Numbered from the stretch's first letter, positions 8,385 through 17,967 are shown. The stretch is DNA of 64,000 bases from Candidatus Competibacteraceae bacterium (GCA_016712625.1 JADJQQ010000001.1:1488001-1552000); one strand, 5' to 3'. The notes: generated by a model not told the origin, from the sequence alone. Numbers and translations are program-made.

Positions 8385-9524
8385 ATGGCCAGCATCGACT
8401 TCGAGCACATTGACAAAATTTATCCCGGCGGAACGCAAGCCATCTTCGATTACAATCTCGCGGTCGGCGATGGGGAGTTGGTGGCGTTTGTCGGGCCTTC
8501 GGGCTGCGGCAAGTCCACGTTATTGCGGCTGCTGGCCGGCTTGGAAACCGCCTCGCATGGCACGCTGCGTATCGGCGGGCAGTCGGTCAACGCCTTGCCG
8601 CCCCAGCAGCGCAACGTGGCGATGGTGTTCCAGGATTATGCCCTCTACCCCCATATGACGGTGCGGCGCAATCTAGAATTTCCATTGCAGATGCGTGACT
8701 TACCAAGCACGGAAATTGAAAGGCAAGTGAGCTGGGCCGCCGAACTCCTCAGCCTTAGCGCTCTGCTTGATCGGTTACCGAAACAACTGTCCGGCGGCCA
8801 GCGCCAGCGGGTGGCGATGGGGCGGGCGCTGGTGCGGCAACCGAGCGTGTTTTTGATGGACGAACCTTTGTCTAATTTGGATGCGCGGTTGCGGGTGCAA
8901 ATCCGTGCTGAAATCGGCGAACTGCTGGAGCGCACCGGCATCACCACCATTTACGTCACGCACGATCAGGCCGAGGCGATGACGCTGGGCGACCGGGTCG
9001 CGGTCATGGATGGCGGCCGCTTGCAGCAAGTAGCGCCCCCGCGGACGCTGTACGAACGGCCCGCCAACGTTTTTGTCGCCGGCTTCATTGGCAATCCGCC
9101 GATGAATCTTTTTCCTGTTCGCCTGACGCCCACCGCCAATGGTGGATTGAATCTGGATTTGGGCGCGCAAAGACTGCCGCTCACTTTGGCCAGCTCCGTG
9201 GCGGAACACTGGCGGGCTTGGCAGGAGATGCCGCTGACCGCTGGTATTCGACCTGAGCATCTGCATCTGGCCGCTGTCGAGGCGGACGGATTGAGCGCGA
9301 AAGTGGCGGACGCCGAATATCTTGGCCACGAGACGTTGCTACACTTACAGATCGACGGCATGGCGGCTCCCGCACCCGTGCTGGTGGCCCGCTTGCCTGG
9401 GATTCGGCCTTTCGAAAAGAACCAGCTTCTTCGATTGACGTTGGAGATTACCCAACTGCATTTGTTTGGCCCCGATGGCTTGACGCTGGTCAATGGCGCA
9501 GCCGACCTCAATGCTGTCCCCTGA
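8385..9524 (+). CDS. ABC transporter ATP-binding protein, MalK/UgpC type
   Basis: A 379-residue ATPase of carbohydrate uptake importers. Visible motifs are Walker A GPSGCGKSTLL, Q-loop VFQDYALYPHM, signature LSGGQRQRVAMGRAL, Walker B VFLMDEPLSNLDA and switch His YVTHDQAEAM. A C-terminal TOBE/regulatory domain (about residues 240-375) follows, as in MalK and UgpC. No permease or binding protein is next to it, so it either serves a transporter encoded elsewhere or is shared by several. The beta-glucosidase begins 27 bases later, which suggests a glucoside or disaccharide substrate. Confidence 0.92.
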   Translation: MASIDFEHIDKIYPGGTQAIFDYNLAVGDGELVAFVGPSGCGKSTLLRLLAGLETASHGTLRIGGQSVNALPPQQRNVAMVFQDYALYPHMTVRRNLEFPLQMRDLPSTEIERQVSWAAELLSLSALLDRLPKQLSGGQRQRVAMGRALVRQPSVFLMDEPLSNLDARLRVQIRAEIGELLERTGITTIYVTHDQAEAMTLGDRVAVMDGGRLQQVAPPRTLYERPANVFVAGFIGNPPMNLFPVRLTPTANGGLNLDLGAQRLPLTLASSVAEHWRAWQEMPLTAGIRPEHLHLAAVEADGLSAKVADAEYLGHETLLHLQIDGMAAPAPVLVARLPGIRPFEKNQLLRLTLEITQLHLFGPDGLTLVNGAADLNAVP

Positions 9525-9551
9525 CTTTTGGCCTTGGAGCTTTTCCGCCGC

Positions 9552-10947
9552 ATGAACGAAGCCGCTCTCTTTCCGTCCAATTTCTTGTGGGGCGCCGCGA
9601 CCTCTGCCTATCAAGTCGAAGGCTCGCCCATGGCCGACGGGGCCGGCCCAAGCATATGGCACGAATTCGCCCACACGCCGGGCCGAATCCGCGACGGTAA
9701 TACCGGCGATGTGGCTTGCGACCATTACCGCCGCTATCTGGACGATGTGGGGCTGATGCGGCAATTGGGTCTGAATGCGTATCGCTTTAGCGCGTCCTGG
9801 AGCCGGGTGTTGCCGGAAGGGCGGGGGCGGATCAATCCCCAGGGCTTGGGTTTTTTACGAGCGGCTGGTGGATGCCTTGCTGGAGCAGGGTATCCAGCCC
9901 ATGCTGACGCTTTATCACTGGGATTTGCCGGCGGCGTTGGATCGTTTGGGAGGTTGGCTCAATCCGGCCAGCGCCGACTGGTTTGCCGATTATGCGCGCA
10001 CGCTGTTTAAGGCATTAGATGATCGGGTGAAGCTTTGGGTAACGCTGAACGAACCGTGGGTCGTGGTTGATGGCGGCTATCTGCACGGTTCCTTGGCCCC
10101 CGGCCAGCGCAATCCTTTCGGCGCGCCAGTCGCCGCTCACCATCTATTGCGGGCGCACGCAAGCGCGGTCCAAGCCTATCGCGCCGAAGGGCGGGGCCAA
10201 ATCGGCTTGGTGGTTAATCTGGAACCTAAATATCCAGCCACCGAGACAGCGGAGGATTTGAACGCCACCATGCGGGCCGATGCCTATTGGAACCGTTATT
10301 ATCTTGATCCGGTCTTTTTGGGTGGCTATCCGCCGGAATTGCCGGAAATCTTTGGGGCGGCGTGGCCGATCTTTCCCGACGCCGATTTCGACCATATTCG
10401 CCAACCCCTGGATTTTCTTGGCGTCAACTACTACAGCCGGCAAGTGGTGCGCTACGATTCCGAGGATTGGCCCTTGAAGGCCGCCCGGGTCCAGCAGATG
10501 GACCAGACGCATACCGGACTGAATTGGGAAGTCTATCCGCAGGGCTTGAGCGATATTTTGGAGTGGGTTGCCAGTCGTTACGGCCCATTGCCGCTGTATG
10601 TGACTGAAAACGGTTCAGCCTTTTACGACCCGCCCAAAATGGATGGCGAAGCCAGCGATCCTTTGCGCCTGAACTATCTACGTGAGCATCTGCGGGCTGC
10701 GCGGAACGCCATGCGAAACGGCATCGATCTGCGCGGCTATTTTGCTTGGTCGTTACTGGATAATTTCGAATGGGCTTACGGCTATTCTCAGCGGTTTGGG
10801 CTCATTCATGTGAACTACGGAACGCAGCAGCGCACGCTGAAGGCCAGCGCCAGATTTTATAGAGAGGTGATTCGCGGCAACGGTGGCGCCTTGGCGCTGG
10901 ATCGGGCGGCTGGGAGCGAGGATCGAGGCGCGGGCCGGATCGCATGA
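9552..10947 (+). CDS. GH1 beta-glucosidase, apparent one-base frameshift
   Basis: Glycoside hydrolase family 1 enzyme, probably hydrolysing beta-glucosides in the cytoplasm. The N-terminal FLWGAATSAYQVEG, the acid/base Glu in TLNEPW and the nucleophile Glu in YVTENGS are all present. The frame breaks at the six T of 9851-9856: upstream residues GRGRINPQGLGF continue as FYERLVDALLEQGIQP only in the next frame. Removing one T gives a continuous 464-residue protein, the usual family length. I read this as a sequencing error or a very recent mutation, since every conserved residue on both sides is intact. It probably shares an operon with the upstream MalK-type ATPase. Confidence 0.88.
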
Positions 10948-11034
10948 TCCAACCGTGGACAGGCGCTCGTTGCAAATTTGGCGGCGCATACCACAATGGC
11001 AGAACAATGACGCTCATCAAGGTGACGCGTAGTA

Positions 11035-11397
11035 ATGGCAACCGCCGCTGAGATTTATCAGGAAGCCAGCCAGCAATGGGAAGAGGCAGTCGAATTGGAC
11101 CTGTACCGGTCAGAGGATATCGTTTATGGCATCATGCCATTGCTAGTTAGGGGCTTGGATCTCGATCCCGATCATGTGCCGTCGCTGGATTTGTTGAGCG
11201 ATATGCTGATGGAGATCGGGGGCTATGATGAGGCGATTGAATATGCGGAGAAGTTGCGTGCTTTAGCGCCGGACGAAGCCGGCTATCAAGAAAAATTAAG
11301 CGCGCTGACTGATTTTGAGAACGATCAGCGGCGCGCGGTTCGGGTTTACCTGCATCAAAAACGGCAGCGCTTACTCAAAAACCATGCCTGCCGTTGA
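11035..11397 (+). CDS. small TPR-like protein of unknown function
   Basis: A 120-residue soluble, acidic protein. Residues about 45-90 (LDLDPDHVPSLDLLSDML, then GGYDEAIEYAEKLRALAPDE) look like one and a half to two tetratricopeptide helical hairpins, which generally mediate protein contacts. No signal peptide or membrane segment is visible. It starts 87 bases after the beta-glucosidase and converges with the LysE-type gene. I do not recognise a specific family. Confidence 0.6.
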   Translation: MATAAEIYQEASQQWEEAVELDLYRSEDIVYGIMPLLVRGLDLDPDHVPSLDLLSDMLMEIGGYDEAIEYAEKLRALAPDEAGYQEKLSALTDFENDQRRAVRVYLHQKRQRLLKNHACR

Positions 11398-11416
11398 ACG
11401 GGCGCAACGCGCGGGA

Positions 11417-12037
11417 TCAAGAGGCGGTTGTGTCGAGGAGTCGCCAGCACTGATACAGGAACAGCAGTCCATACAGCAACAATAGCGCGCCTAGCCCGCG
11501 CATCAGCACGATGTAAGCGCCGCTGCGCAAAATCGAACCCGCATAGCCCAAGCCAAGCGCCAGCAAGACCTTTGAGCCGACCAAGAAGGTGTAAAAAGCG
11601 ATAATAAATGCCGCAACCGCCAGCCAGCCATGATCCCAGGCGTCCAATACCGTCGGCGCGCCCACTGCAAACCAAAATAAATAAGGATTAGGATTCAGGA
11701 AGTTGGCAATCACTCCACGCCGCAGCGAACCGGATCGGCCGACCGGCGCCAGCTCCGCGCCTCGAAAGCGTATTCCCTCAATCCCCAGCCAAACCAAGTA
11801 CAGCCCCCCGCCGAGATTGACTAGGGCCAGCGGCAGATTCTGACCGGCTAGCGGCCGTAGCACCAGCAGCGTTCCCAGGATAATTGGTAGATCGGTCAGC
11901 AGCGGAGCGAGTGCGATCCAGCTGCCGGCTCGGATGCCGTGACGCAAAGTTTCGCTGGCGACGAGCGCTAGCAGCGGCCCTGGCGAAAGCCCCGCGCTCA
12001 AACCCAGCCGGCCGCCGGCCAACAGAAAAGCCATCAT
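11417..12037 (-). CDS. LysE-family amino-acid exporter
   Basis: A 206-residue inner-membrane protein of the LysE/RhtB group, which exports amino acids or related small molecules. It shows the N-terminal GLSAGLSPGPLLALV signature, a GIEGIRFRG loop, the NFLNPNPYLFW motif and about six hydrophobic segments. I chose the ATG at 12037 (MMAFLLAGG) because upstream in-frame codons lie inside rsgA and are not hydrophobic; 206 residues is the family norm. It follows the rsgA stop after 5 bases, so it is probably co-transcribed with it. Confidence 0.88.
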   Translation of the reverse strand: MMAFLLAGGRLGLSAGLSPGPLLALVASETLRHGIRAGSWIALAPLLTDLPIILGTLLVLRPLAGQNLPLALVNLGGGLYLVWLGIEGIRFRGAELAPVGRSGSLRRGVIANFLNPNPYLFWFAVGAPTVLDAWDHGWLAVAAFIIAFYTFLVGSKVLLALGLGYAGSILRSGAYIVLMRGLGALLLLYGLLFLYQCWRLLDTTAS

Positions 12038-12042
12038 CCAGG

Positions 12043-13059
12043 TTATCGCCCCAGTTTGCTCGCCGCCAGTAAGGTGGCGCGCAACTGTCGGTAACTGTCC
12101 AGACGGCGCGGGGCAATCTCGCCCCGCGTCACGGCTTGTTGCAGCAGGCAACCCGGTTCGGTTTCGTGCTGGCAGTCGGAAAAGCGGCATCGGCCGAGAT
12201 GCGGGGCGAGTTCGGGGAAACCGCGCTCTAAGTGGGTCAAACTGATCTCGCCAAGTTCGAAACTCCTGACGCCCGGCGTATCGATCAAATCGCCCCCATC
12301 TGGCAAGTGATACAGCGTGCTGGCGCTGGTGGTATGGGTTCCGTGACCGGTTGCGGCCGATACCGCTTGGATGCGGATTTGCTGATCGGGCAGCAAGGCT
12401 TGGATGAGTGAGGATTTACCCACTCCCGACTGCCCGACCAGCAGGCTGGTGCGCCCGCGTAGCCAGACGCGCAGCTGATCCAGGCCGCGCCCAGCATGAC
12501 TGCTGGCGTGCAATAAGGGATACCCGATGCCAGGATAGGCGGCTAGCCGTTCGTTCAATGCCGCCAGCGCCGCGCCATCCAGCAAATCCACTTTGTTCAG
12601 TACCAGTAATCCCCGCACGCCGATGGCGGTAATAGCGACTAAATAGCGGTCGATTAGATATTCACTCGGTTCCGGCGTCGGGGCCAGCACCACCGCCACT
12701 GCGTCAAGATTGGCCGCGACCGGACGCGGTTGACCGTTGTAGTCCGGCCGAGTCAGCAGAGAACGGCGTTCCTGTACGGCGACCACCACGCCATCGCCGG
12801 CGTTGGACGCTTGCCAGACCACCTGGTCGCCACAGGCCAGCCGGCCCAGATTCTGACGCGCGGCGCAGCGGTTTAATTGCGCCGCGCCGTCCTCGACGAT
12901 TAAGGCCTGGCCGTAATGGGCGATGATCAGTCCGGTTTGTTCCGGGCCTAGCCCAACGCCAGCCGGGTTTGCGACGGGTTGATCCGCTAAATCGCGCCGC
13001 CGTTCTTGTAAGCGGCCGATTCGTTGGCGTTGGCGCTGGGTCAAGCGACGGCTGGCCAT
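12043..13059 (-). CDS. rsgA: ribosome small-subunit-dependent GTPase A
   Basis: RsgA is a circularly permuted GTPase that helps 30S subunit maturation. The 338-residue protein shows an OB-fold N-terminus, then the permuted order NKVD (G4), GQSGVGKSSLIQAL (G1) and DTPGVR (G3), and a C-terminal zinc knuckle with CRFSDCQHETEPGC. The ATG at 13059 (MASRRLTQRQRQR) gives the expected basic N-terminus; a start 37 codons earlier would run through the promoter region shared with orn. Divergent placement with orn is typical of gammaproteobacteria. Confidence 0.95.
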   Translation of the reverse strand: MASRRLTQRQRQRIGRLQERRRDLADQPVANPAGVGLGPEQTGLIIAHYGQALIVEDGAAQLNRCAARQNLGRLACGDQVVWQASNAGDGVVVAVQERRSLLTRPDYNGQPRPVAANLDAVAVVLAPTPEPSEYLIDRYLVAITAIGVRGLLVLNKVDLLDGAALAALNERLAAYPGIGYPLLHASSHAGRGLDQLRVWLRGRTSLLVGQSGVGKSSLIQALLPDQQIRIQAVSAATGHGTHTTSASTLYHLPDGGDLIDTPGVRSFELGEISLTHLERGFPELAPHLGRCRFSDCQHETEPGCLLQQAVTRGEIAPRRLDSYRQLRATLLAASKLGR

Positions 13060-13187
13060 GCTAGCTTGCCAGGCCAGGAGCAAGGCCCATTGCCATGGAA
13101 ATCGCGTTAAACTGATCACCTTCACGCTTGCCGGCCGCTGGCTGGCAAGTCCGTTTTTCGACTGAATCACTACGCTTAGAACAGCTC

Positions 13188-13739
13188 ATGTCTCCCGATA
13201 ACCTAATCTGGATCGATTTGGAAATGACCGGTCTGGACTCCAAGACCGACTACATCATCGAAATAGCCACTATTGTCACCGATAGCCAACTGAACATGCT
13301 CGCTGAAGGGCCAGTGCTGGCTATCCATCAAGACGATGCCATACTGGCCCAAATGGATGACTGGAATCAGAAACACCATGGCGAATCGGGCCTCATCGCC
13401 CGGGTTCGCGCCAGCACGCTCGACGAGACCGCCGTCGAAGCGCGCACCCTGGAATTTTTAAGCCAGTATGTCGCTAAGGGTCAATCGCCGATGTGCGGTA
13501 ACAGTATCTGTCAAGATCGGCGGTTTCTGGCGCGTTGCATGCCTCAGCTGGAGAAGTTCTTTCACTACCGTAATCTCGATGTCAGCACGATCAAGGAATT
13601 GGCCCGCCGCTGGTACCCTGGAAGCCGAGGCTTCAACAAGACCTCGGCCCATCTGGCCTTACAGGATATTCGGGATTCCATTGAGGAGTTGCGTTTTTAT
13701 CGCGAGCGGCTGTTTGTCGCGCCACAGACCCTCGCGTGA
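13188..13739 (+). CDS. orn: oligoribonuclease
   Basis: Orn degrades RNA dinucleotides, including pGpG from cyclic-di-GMP turnover. The 183-residue protein carries the DEDDh exonuclease motifs: WIDLEMTG at the N-terminus, MCGNSICQDRRF in the middle and HLALQDIRDSIEE at the end. The start is the ATG at 13188 (MSPDNLIWIDLEMTG), the family's usual start. It is divergent from rsgA and converges with the sulfurtransferase 10 bases downstream. Confidence 0.96.
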   Translation: MSPDNLIWIDLEMTGLDSKTDYIIEIATIVTDSQLNMLAEGPVLAIHQDDAILAQMDDWNQKHHGESGLIARVRASTLDETAVEARTLEFLSQYVAKGQSPMCGNSICQDRRFLARCMPQLEKFFHYRNLDVSTIKELARRWYPGSRGFNKTSAHLALQDIRDSIEELRFYRERLFVAPQTLA

Positions 13740-13749
13740 AGCATCGGTT

Positions 13750-14574
13750 TTAAAAAGAGATGGGTAGCTTGGGGTCGTTACCCCATTCCGACCAGGAACC
13801 GGGATACCCACGCACCCGCCGATAGCCCAGATAGCGTAAAACCCAGTAAGTGTGCGCCGAACGGTGGTGAGCTTGGCAGTAGACGATGACTTCCTTGTCA
13901 GGGGTGACGCCGCGCCACTCAAACAATTTTCGCAAGATGGGGTCGGGCTGGAAACGTAATTGGCGCTTTGGGTCCATCGCGCTGGTCCAGTGTAAATTGA
14001 CCGCGCCGGGAATATGCCCGCTACGGGCGGCGCGGACGACCAAGCCGGAATATTCGGACGGGGTGCGCGTATCCAACAGCACCACATCAGCTTGACCGAG
14101 CCGCCCCAGAATATAGTCCTTGTCAGCGATCAATTCGCGATGATGGATACTAGCCTGATAAGCGCTAGACCGTGGTTGGTAGGTTTCGCTTTCCAACGGT
14201 CCACTGGCCGCGCCCCAAGCTCGAAAGCCTCCATTTAGCAAGGAAGCCCGCTCGTGGCCAAGTGTCGCCAGAGTCCATAGCAGGCGGCAAGCACGCCCGT
14301 TCCCTTCATCATCGTAGGCTACCACATGGCGCTCTGGAGTGAGTCCAAGTCGTGATAGCAGGTGGCTGAGGTTGGTTTCGTTCGGTAAAAAACCCGTTGC
14401 GGGAGGTTCGGCGCGGACCAGTTCCGCATAATCGAGATGGACCGCGCCGGGAATATGGCGCGTGGTGTAACTGGCCAGATCGCACAAATCGATGATTAAC
14501 AGCGCGGGATCGCTAAGACACAACTCAAGCTGTTCCGGCTCAATGAGCAACGGCAATTTTGGGGCAGAAGACAT
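13750..14574 (-). CDS. two-domain rhodanese-type sulfurtransferase
   Basis: A 274-residue cytoplasmic protein with two rhodanese domains (about residues 10-130 and 150-270). The C-terminal domain holds the catalytic loop VYCQAHHRSAHTYW with the active Cys; the N-terminal domain has no Cys at the equivalent place, as in thiosulfate and 3-mercaptopyruvate sulfurtransferases. The loop sequence CQAHHR is nearer thiosulfate-type enzymes than the CGSGVTA loop of SseA, so thiosulfate or an unknown persulfide donor is likely. No signal peptide is seen. Confidence 0.88.
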   Translation of the reverse strand: MSSAPKLPLLIEPEQLELCLSDPALLIIDLCDLASYTTRHIPGAVHLDYAELVRAEPPATGFLPNETNLSHLLSRLGLTPERHVVAYDDEGNGRACRLLWTLATLGHERASLLNGGFRAWGAASGPLESETYQPRSSAYQASIHHRELIADKDYILGRLGQADVVLLDTRTPSEYSGLVVRAARSGHIPGAVNLHWTSAMDPKRQLRFQPDPILRKLFEWRGVTPDKEVIVYCQAHHRSAHTYWVLRYLGYRRVRGYPGSWSEWGNDPKLPISF

Positions 14575-14979
14575 GCAAGCTTTAAGTCATTGATACTAAA
14601 GTCACTATTCCCATATGTCTAATATGGGAATTAGAAAATAAACAACGAATATTGTCACAAGTTGATCCTGAAAGTGCAATATGCTTAGTCAGGCATTTCG
14701 GGCGTGGTTCAGTAGCTCATCATTCACTGATGATAAAGCTAATCAGAGAATGCTCTTGCGAATTTGAACAGTTCATTGTCAGCCATGAACAAGGCCCGCC
14801 GTAGCTTGATTTCAACTCATCTTGCGTCTGAAATGAAAGCAAAAATCATTCCGTGTATATTAAACAAGCAATGATTTTACCAAAACTGCTGTCTTTAGAG
14901 TGGTTACCCGCCGCGCGACGGGAAGTTCGAGAAAAAGGCGGATCGGGCGGAAACGCCTTGATTGATAGCTAGGCCTGAT
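14575..14979. other. intergenic region without a supported gene
   Basis: About 400 bases between the rhodanese start and the terminator after the ETF oxidoreductase. The part next to the rhodanese (14580-14650) is AT-rich and probably holds its promoter. Only two reading frames of about 30 codons are present and neither has family resemblance or a good ribosome binding site. I see no RNA gene. Confidence 0.5.
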
Positions 14980-15005
14980 AAAAAGGCCCGGATTATCCGA
15001 GCCTT
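14980..15005 (-). terminator. rho-independent terminator after the ETF oxidoreductase
   Basis: On the minus strand the sequence AAGGCTCGGA TAA TCCGGGCCTT forms a ten-pair stem with one T-G wobble and a three-base loop, followed directly by a run of T. It lies 30 bases after the stop codon at 15036. Confidence 0.8.
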
Positions 15006-15035
15006 ATGGTTATCCAGACAGACAACGGACCCTCA

Positions 15036-16655
15036 TTACATATTGGGATAATTGGGTCCGCCACCGCCCTGGGGCGTGACCCAGTTGATATTCTGGGTCG
15101 GGTCCTTAATATCGCAAGTCTTGCAATGCACGCAGTTTTGGGCGTTGATTTGCAAGCGTGGGTTGCCGCCATCGCCGTCGCGCACGATTTCATAGACCCC
15201 AGCCGGGCAGTACCGCTGCTCCGGTGCGTCATATAAGGCCAAATTGATCCGAACCGGTACGGTTGGATCTTTCAGGGTCAAATGACAGGGTTGATCCTCT
15301 TCATGGTTGGTGCTGGAGATGAATACCGAGGACAGTTTGTCGAAGCTGACTTTACCATCCGGTTTCGGGTACTCGATTTTGGGGCATTCGCTGGCTTTCT
15401 TCAGCTTGGTATGGTCGGGTTTGTGGTGGAAAGTCCATGGCGCTTTGCCTCGAAACAGATAGGTATCAAGCGCCGAATAGGCAATCGCCGCCCATAATCC
15501 CCAACTGAACGCCGGCTTGATGTTGCGGACTTCATGCAGTTCCCGCCATAGCCAGCTCTGACGCAATTGCTCCGGATAATCGCTGAGCTCGTCGGCCTTA
15601 CGGTCGGCCGCAACGGCGGCAAAGACCGAATCCGCCGCCAAAATTCCCGATTTCATCGCGGTGTGCGTCCCCTTGATCTTGGGCATGTTGAGGAAGCCGG
15701 CGGTATCGCCGATCAGCAGACCGCCAGGGAAGATCAGTTTGGGCAGCGACTGGATGCCCCCCGCTGAAATGGCCCGCGCGCCATAAGCAATGCGGCGGCC
15801 ACCCTCGAAGGTTGGACGAATGTCGGGATGGGTCTTGAAGCGCTGAAATTCGTCGAATGGCGACAAATGGGGATTGGCATAGCCCAAGCCGATTACGAAA
15901 CCGACGGCGACCTGGTTGTTTTCCATGTGATATAAGAAGGAGCCGCCGTAAGTGCTCGGGTCGAGTGGCCAACCGACGGTATGGACGATCTTGCCCGGCT
16001 CGTGCTTGGCGGGATCAATATCCCACAGCTCTTTAATGCCGATGCCATAGGTTTGCGGGTCTACGCCCTCACGCAAGTTGAAACGCTCAGACAGCATCTT
16101 GGTGAGCGAACCGCGACAGCCTTCCGCGAACAGGGTATAGCGGGCGCGCAGCTCCATCCCAGGCGTAAACTGGTCGGTGGGATGGCCTGCTCGGTCGATG
16201 CCCATGTCGCCGGTGGCGACCCCCACCACCGCGCCATCATCATTGTAAAGCACTTCGGCGGCGGCGAAGCCGGGATAGATTTCGACGCCCAGCTCTTCAG
16301 CCTGTGCACCCAACCAACGGCACAGATTCCCCAGGCTGATGATGTAATTGCCGTGATTGTGCATCTGCGGCGGGGTCGGCAGTTTGTACGACGTTTCGCG
16401 GGTTAGCAGCAGGAAACTGTCTTTGGTGGCCGGGGTGTTGAGCGGTGCGCCCCGTTCTTGCCAATCCGGAAACAATTCCTCCAAAGCGCGGGGTTCCACG
16501 ACCGCGCCGGATAGAATGTGCGCGCCGACCTCGGAACCTTTCTCGATGACACAGACGCTCACTTCTTGTTCGTTCCGCGCCGCCAGTTGCTTCAGACGGA
16601 TGGCCGCCGACAGGCCGGATGGGCCGGCGCCGACGATAACCACGTCATATTCCAT
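15036..16655 (-). CDS. electron transfer flavoprotein-ubiquinone oxidoreductase
   Basis: ETF-QO passes electrons from acyl-CoA and other dehydrogenases through ETF to the quinone pool at the inner membrane. The 539-residue protein has an N-terminal FAD site VIVGAGPSGLSAAIRL, a mid-protein quinone/membrane region, and a C-terminal 4Fe-4S domain with NCVHCKTCDIKDP. I chose the ATG at 16655 (MEYDVVIVGAG); the in-frame start 31 codons upstream adds a non-conserved tail. ETF subunits are not in the window. The enzyme fits with acyl-CoA turnover through IcmF, but no direct link is encoded here. Confidence 0.95.
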   Translation of the reverse strand: MEYDVVIVGAGPSGLSAAIRLKQLAARNEQEVSVCVIEKGSEVGAHILSGAVVEPRALEELFPDWQERGAPLNTPATKDSFLLLTRETSYKLPTPPQMHNHGNYIISLGNLCRWLGAQAEELGVEIYPGFAAAEVLYNDDGAVVGVATGDMGIDRAGHPTDQFTPGMELRARYTLFAEGCRGSLTKMLSERFNLREGVDPQTYGIGIKELWDIDPAKHEPGKIVHTVGWPLDPSTYGGSFLYHMENNQVAVGFVIGLGYANPHLSPFDEFQRFKTHPDIRPTFEGGRRIAYGARAISAGGIQSLPKLIFPGGLLIGDTAGFLNMPKIKGTHTAMKSGILAADSVFAAVAADRKADELSDYPEQLRQSWLWRELHEVRNIKPAFSWGLWAAIAYSALDTYLFRGKAPWTFHHKPDHTKLKKASECPKIEYPKPDGKVSFDKLSSVFISSTNHEEDQPCHLTLKDPTVPVRINLALYDAPEQRYCPAGVYEIVRDGDGGNPRLQINAQNCVHCKTCDIKDPTQNINWVTPQGGGGPNYPNM

Positions 16656-16815
16656 ACTCTCGCGTTCCACCGGGCACTCCTTCGGTTTGTTATCGGGTTG
16701 ACAGAATTGGGAAGCAACGTCGTTAACGAAGTGTTCCCACAAAATCAAAATTATAGGTGGCGATACTCTAAACCGGCTGAATAGTTAGCGGATATTTAGA
16801 GTGTAATTTATTCAT

Positions 16816-16852
16816 TAAAGACGATTTTTTGGGAAAAATCACGTCTTTTTTG
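16816..16852. other. strong AT-rich hairpin upstream of the ETF oxidoreductase
   Basis: Plus strand AAAGACGATTTTTT GGG AAAAATCACGTCTTTTTT forms a long stem with a GGG loop. A run of six T follows on the plus strand and a shorter one on the minus strand, so it could end transcription in either direction. On the minus strand it lies downstream of the amidotransferase gene and upstream of the ETF oxidoreductase promoter region, so insulating these two genes is the likely role. Confidence 0.5.
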
Positions 16853-17041
16853 CTGCGAAGTGCGGTAGAAAGCCGCCATCCTCTCTACGTCATCGCAACA
16901 GCAAGCTCGGCGGCTCGAACGTTTGGCGTCGTCGCGGCTAGCGTGGCGTCGAGCCAAACCGAGGCGGACCGCCATGGAATCCGATAAGAGAACGGACGGC
17001 TGGGAAGTTTGAGCGTTGCGGTGGCGGGTGGCGACGACGCC

Positions 17042-17750
17042 TTAGGCGAATCCAACCCGTTCCAGCCAGGCGTTTCAGGCAACTCCGCCCGCGCGTGGCG
17101 GCGGCGGCGGCATGGCGGGCAGTTTCCTCGCGCAGCAGCGGTACGCTCAAACCAGCCGTGCTGGCGATTTCGCCGGCGTGGCCGATAAACCAGCGCTCCA
17201 GGCCCCGCGCGGTGGTTTCGATGTGGAATTGCAGAGCCAGCGCGCGGGTTCCCCATGAAAAGGCCTGATGTGGATATAGATCGCTGGACGCCAGCAGAAT
17301 AGCCCCCTCGGGCAAATCGAAGGTGTCGCCATGCCAGTGTAGTACGGGGGTCTGGTCGGCGAAGGCCGCCAGTGGGCTGTTCTGGCCGGCTGGCGTCAGC
17401 CGCAGTGGTTTCCAACCGATCTCTTTGCGCCCGCCGGGATAGACTCTGCCACCCAAAGCGCGGGCCATCAGTTGACAACCCAGGCAGATGCCGAGGGTTG
17501 GGCGGTCGGCATCAAGCCGGGCGCGCAACAAGCGTAGTTCGTCCCGAATGAAGGGGTAGGTTTCCTCCTCGTAAACACCGATCGGGCCGCCCAACACCAC
17601 CATTAGATCGTCAGCCAGGGGATGGATGGCGGTCAGCTCCTCGTAGCCAGCGTCCAAGTAGCGAATGGCGTAGCCGCGCTCGATCAACAGCGGGCCGAAC
17701 GCATCGAGATCTTCAAAGGCGAGGTGGCGGATGACGAGCACGGATTTCAT
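17042..17750 (-). CDS. class I glutamine amidotransferase, apparent one-base frameshift near the end
   Basis: A stand-alone GATase1 domain protein of the GMP-synthase-like group. The nucleophile Cys is in GICLGCQLMARALGG, the catalytic His in LQFHIETT, with an early GGPIGVYEE motif. The start ATG at 17750 gives MKSVLVIRHLAFEDL, the family's usual start. In the raw frame the protein runs on to 16938 with an Arg-rich tail unlike the family. If one base is removed from the TTT at 17073-17075 (AAA on the coding strand), the frame ends CLNAWLERVGFA at 17042 and the protein is 235 residues, the normal length. The substrate is unknown. The gene lies 42 bases downstream of the tRNA-Ser gene. Confidence 0.8.
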
Positions 17751-17792
17751 GCGGAGGGACCATCGCAAAACTGGGGTGGAGCAAATGAAAGG

Positions 17793-17880
17793 TGGCGGAG
17801 AGGGTGGGATTCGAACCCACGGACCCTCGCGGGTCAACGGTTTTCAAGACCGTCGCAATCGACCACTCTGCCACCTCTCC
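17793..17880 (-). tRNA. tRNA-Ser (anticodon UGA)
   Basis: An 88-base type II tRNA on the minus strand: acceptor GGAGAGG pairing with CCTCTCC, anticodon loop CTTGAAA with anticodon TGA at 17844-17846, a long variable arm (ACCCGCGAGGGT), the T-loop GGTTCGAATCC and an encoded 3' CCA. It reads UCA codons. No integrase or duplicated tRNA end is seen nearby, so it is not marking an island here. Confidence 0.96.
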
Positions 17881-17967
17881 AACAAGCACCATTCTAGCGG
17901 CCGTTTTCCAGCGAGGCTAGTTTTGTCGCGGTTGAATCCAGCATTGAGGAAAAACCGTCTCGAATAG

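Noticed and set aside
16885..17478. Minus-strand frame overlapping the amidotransferase
   Set aside because: It lacks the GATase motifs. The family sequence lies in the other frame up to the one-base shift.
17793..17880. tRNA-Ser as an integration site
   Set aside because: No integrase, direct repeat of the tRNA end or foreign block is found beside it.
17622..17967. Open frames with GGIRTHG or WVRIPPSPPP-type sequence
   Set aside because: These are translations of the tRNA-Ser gene and its complement, a common false gene.
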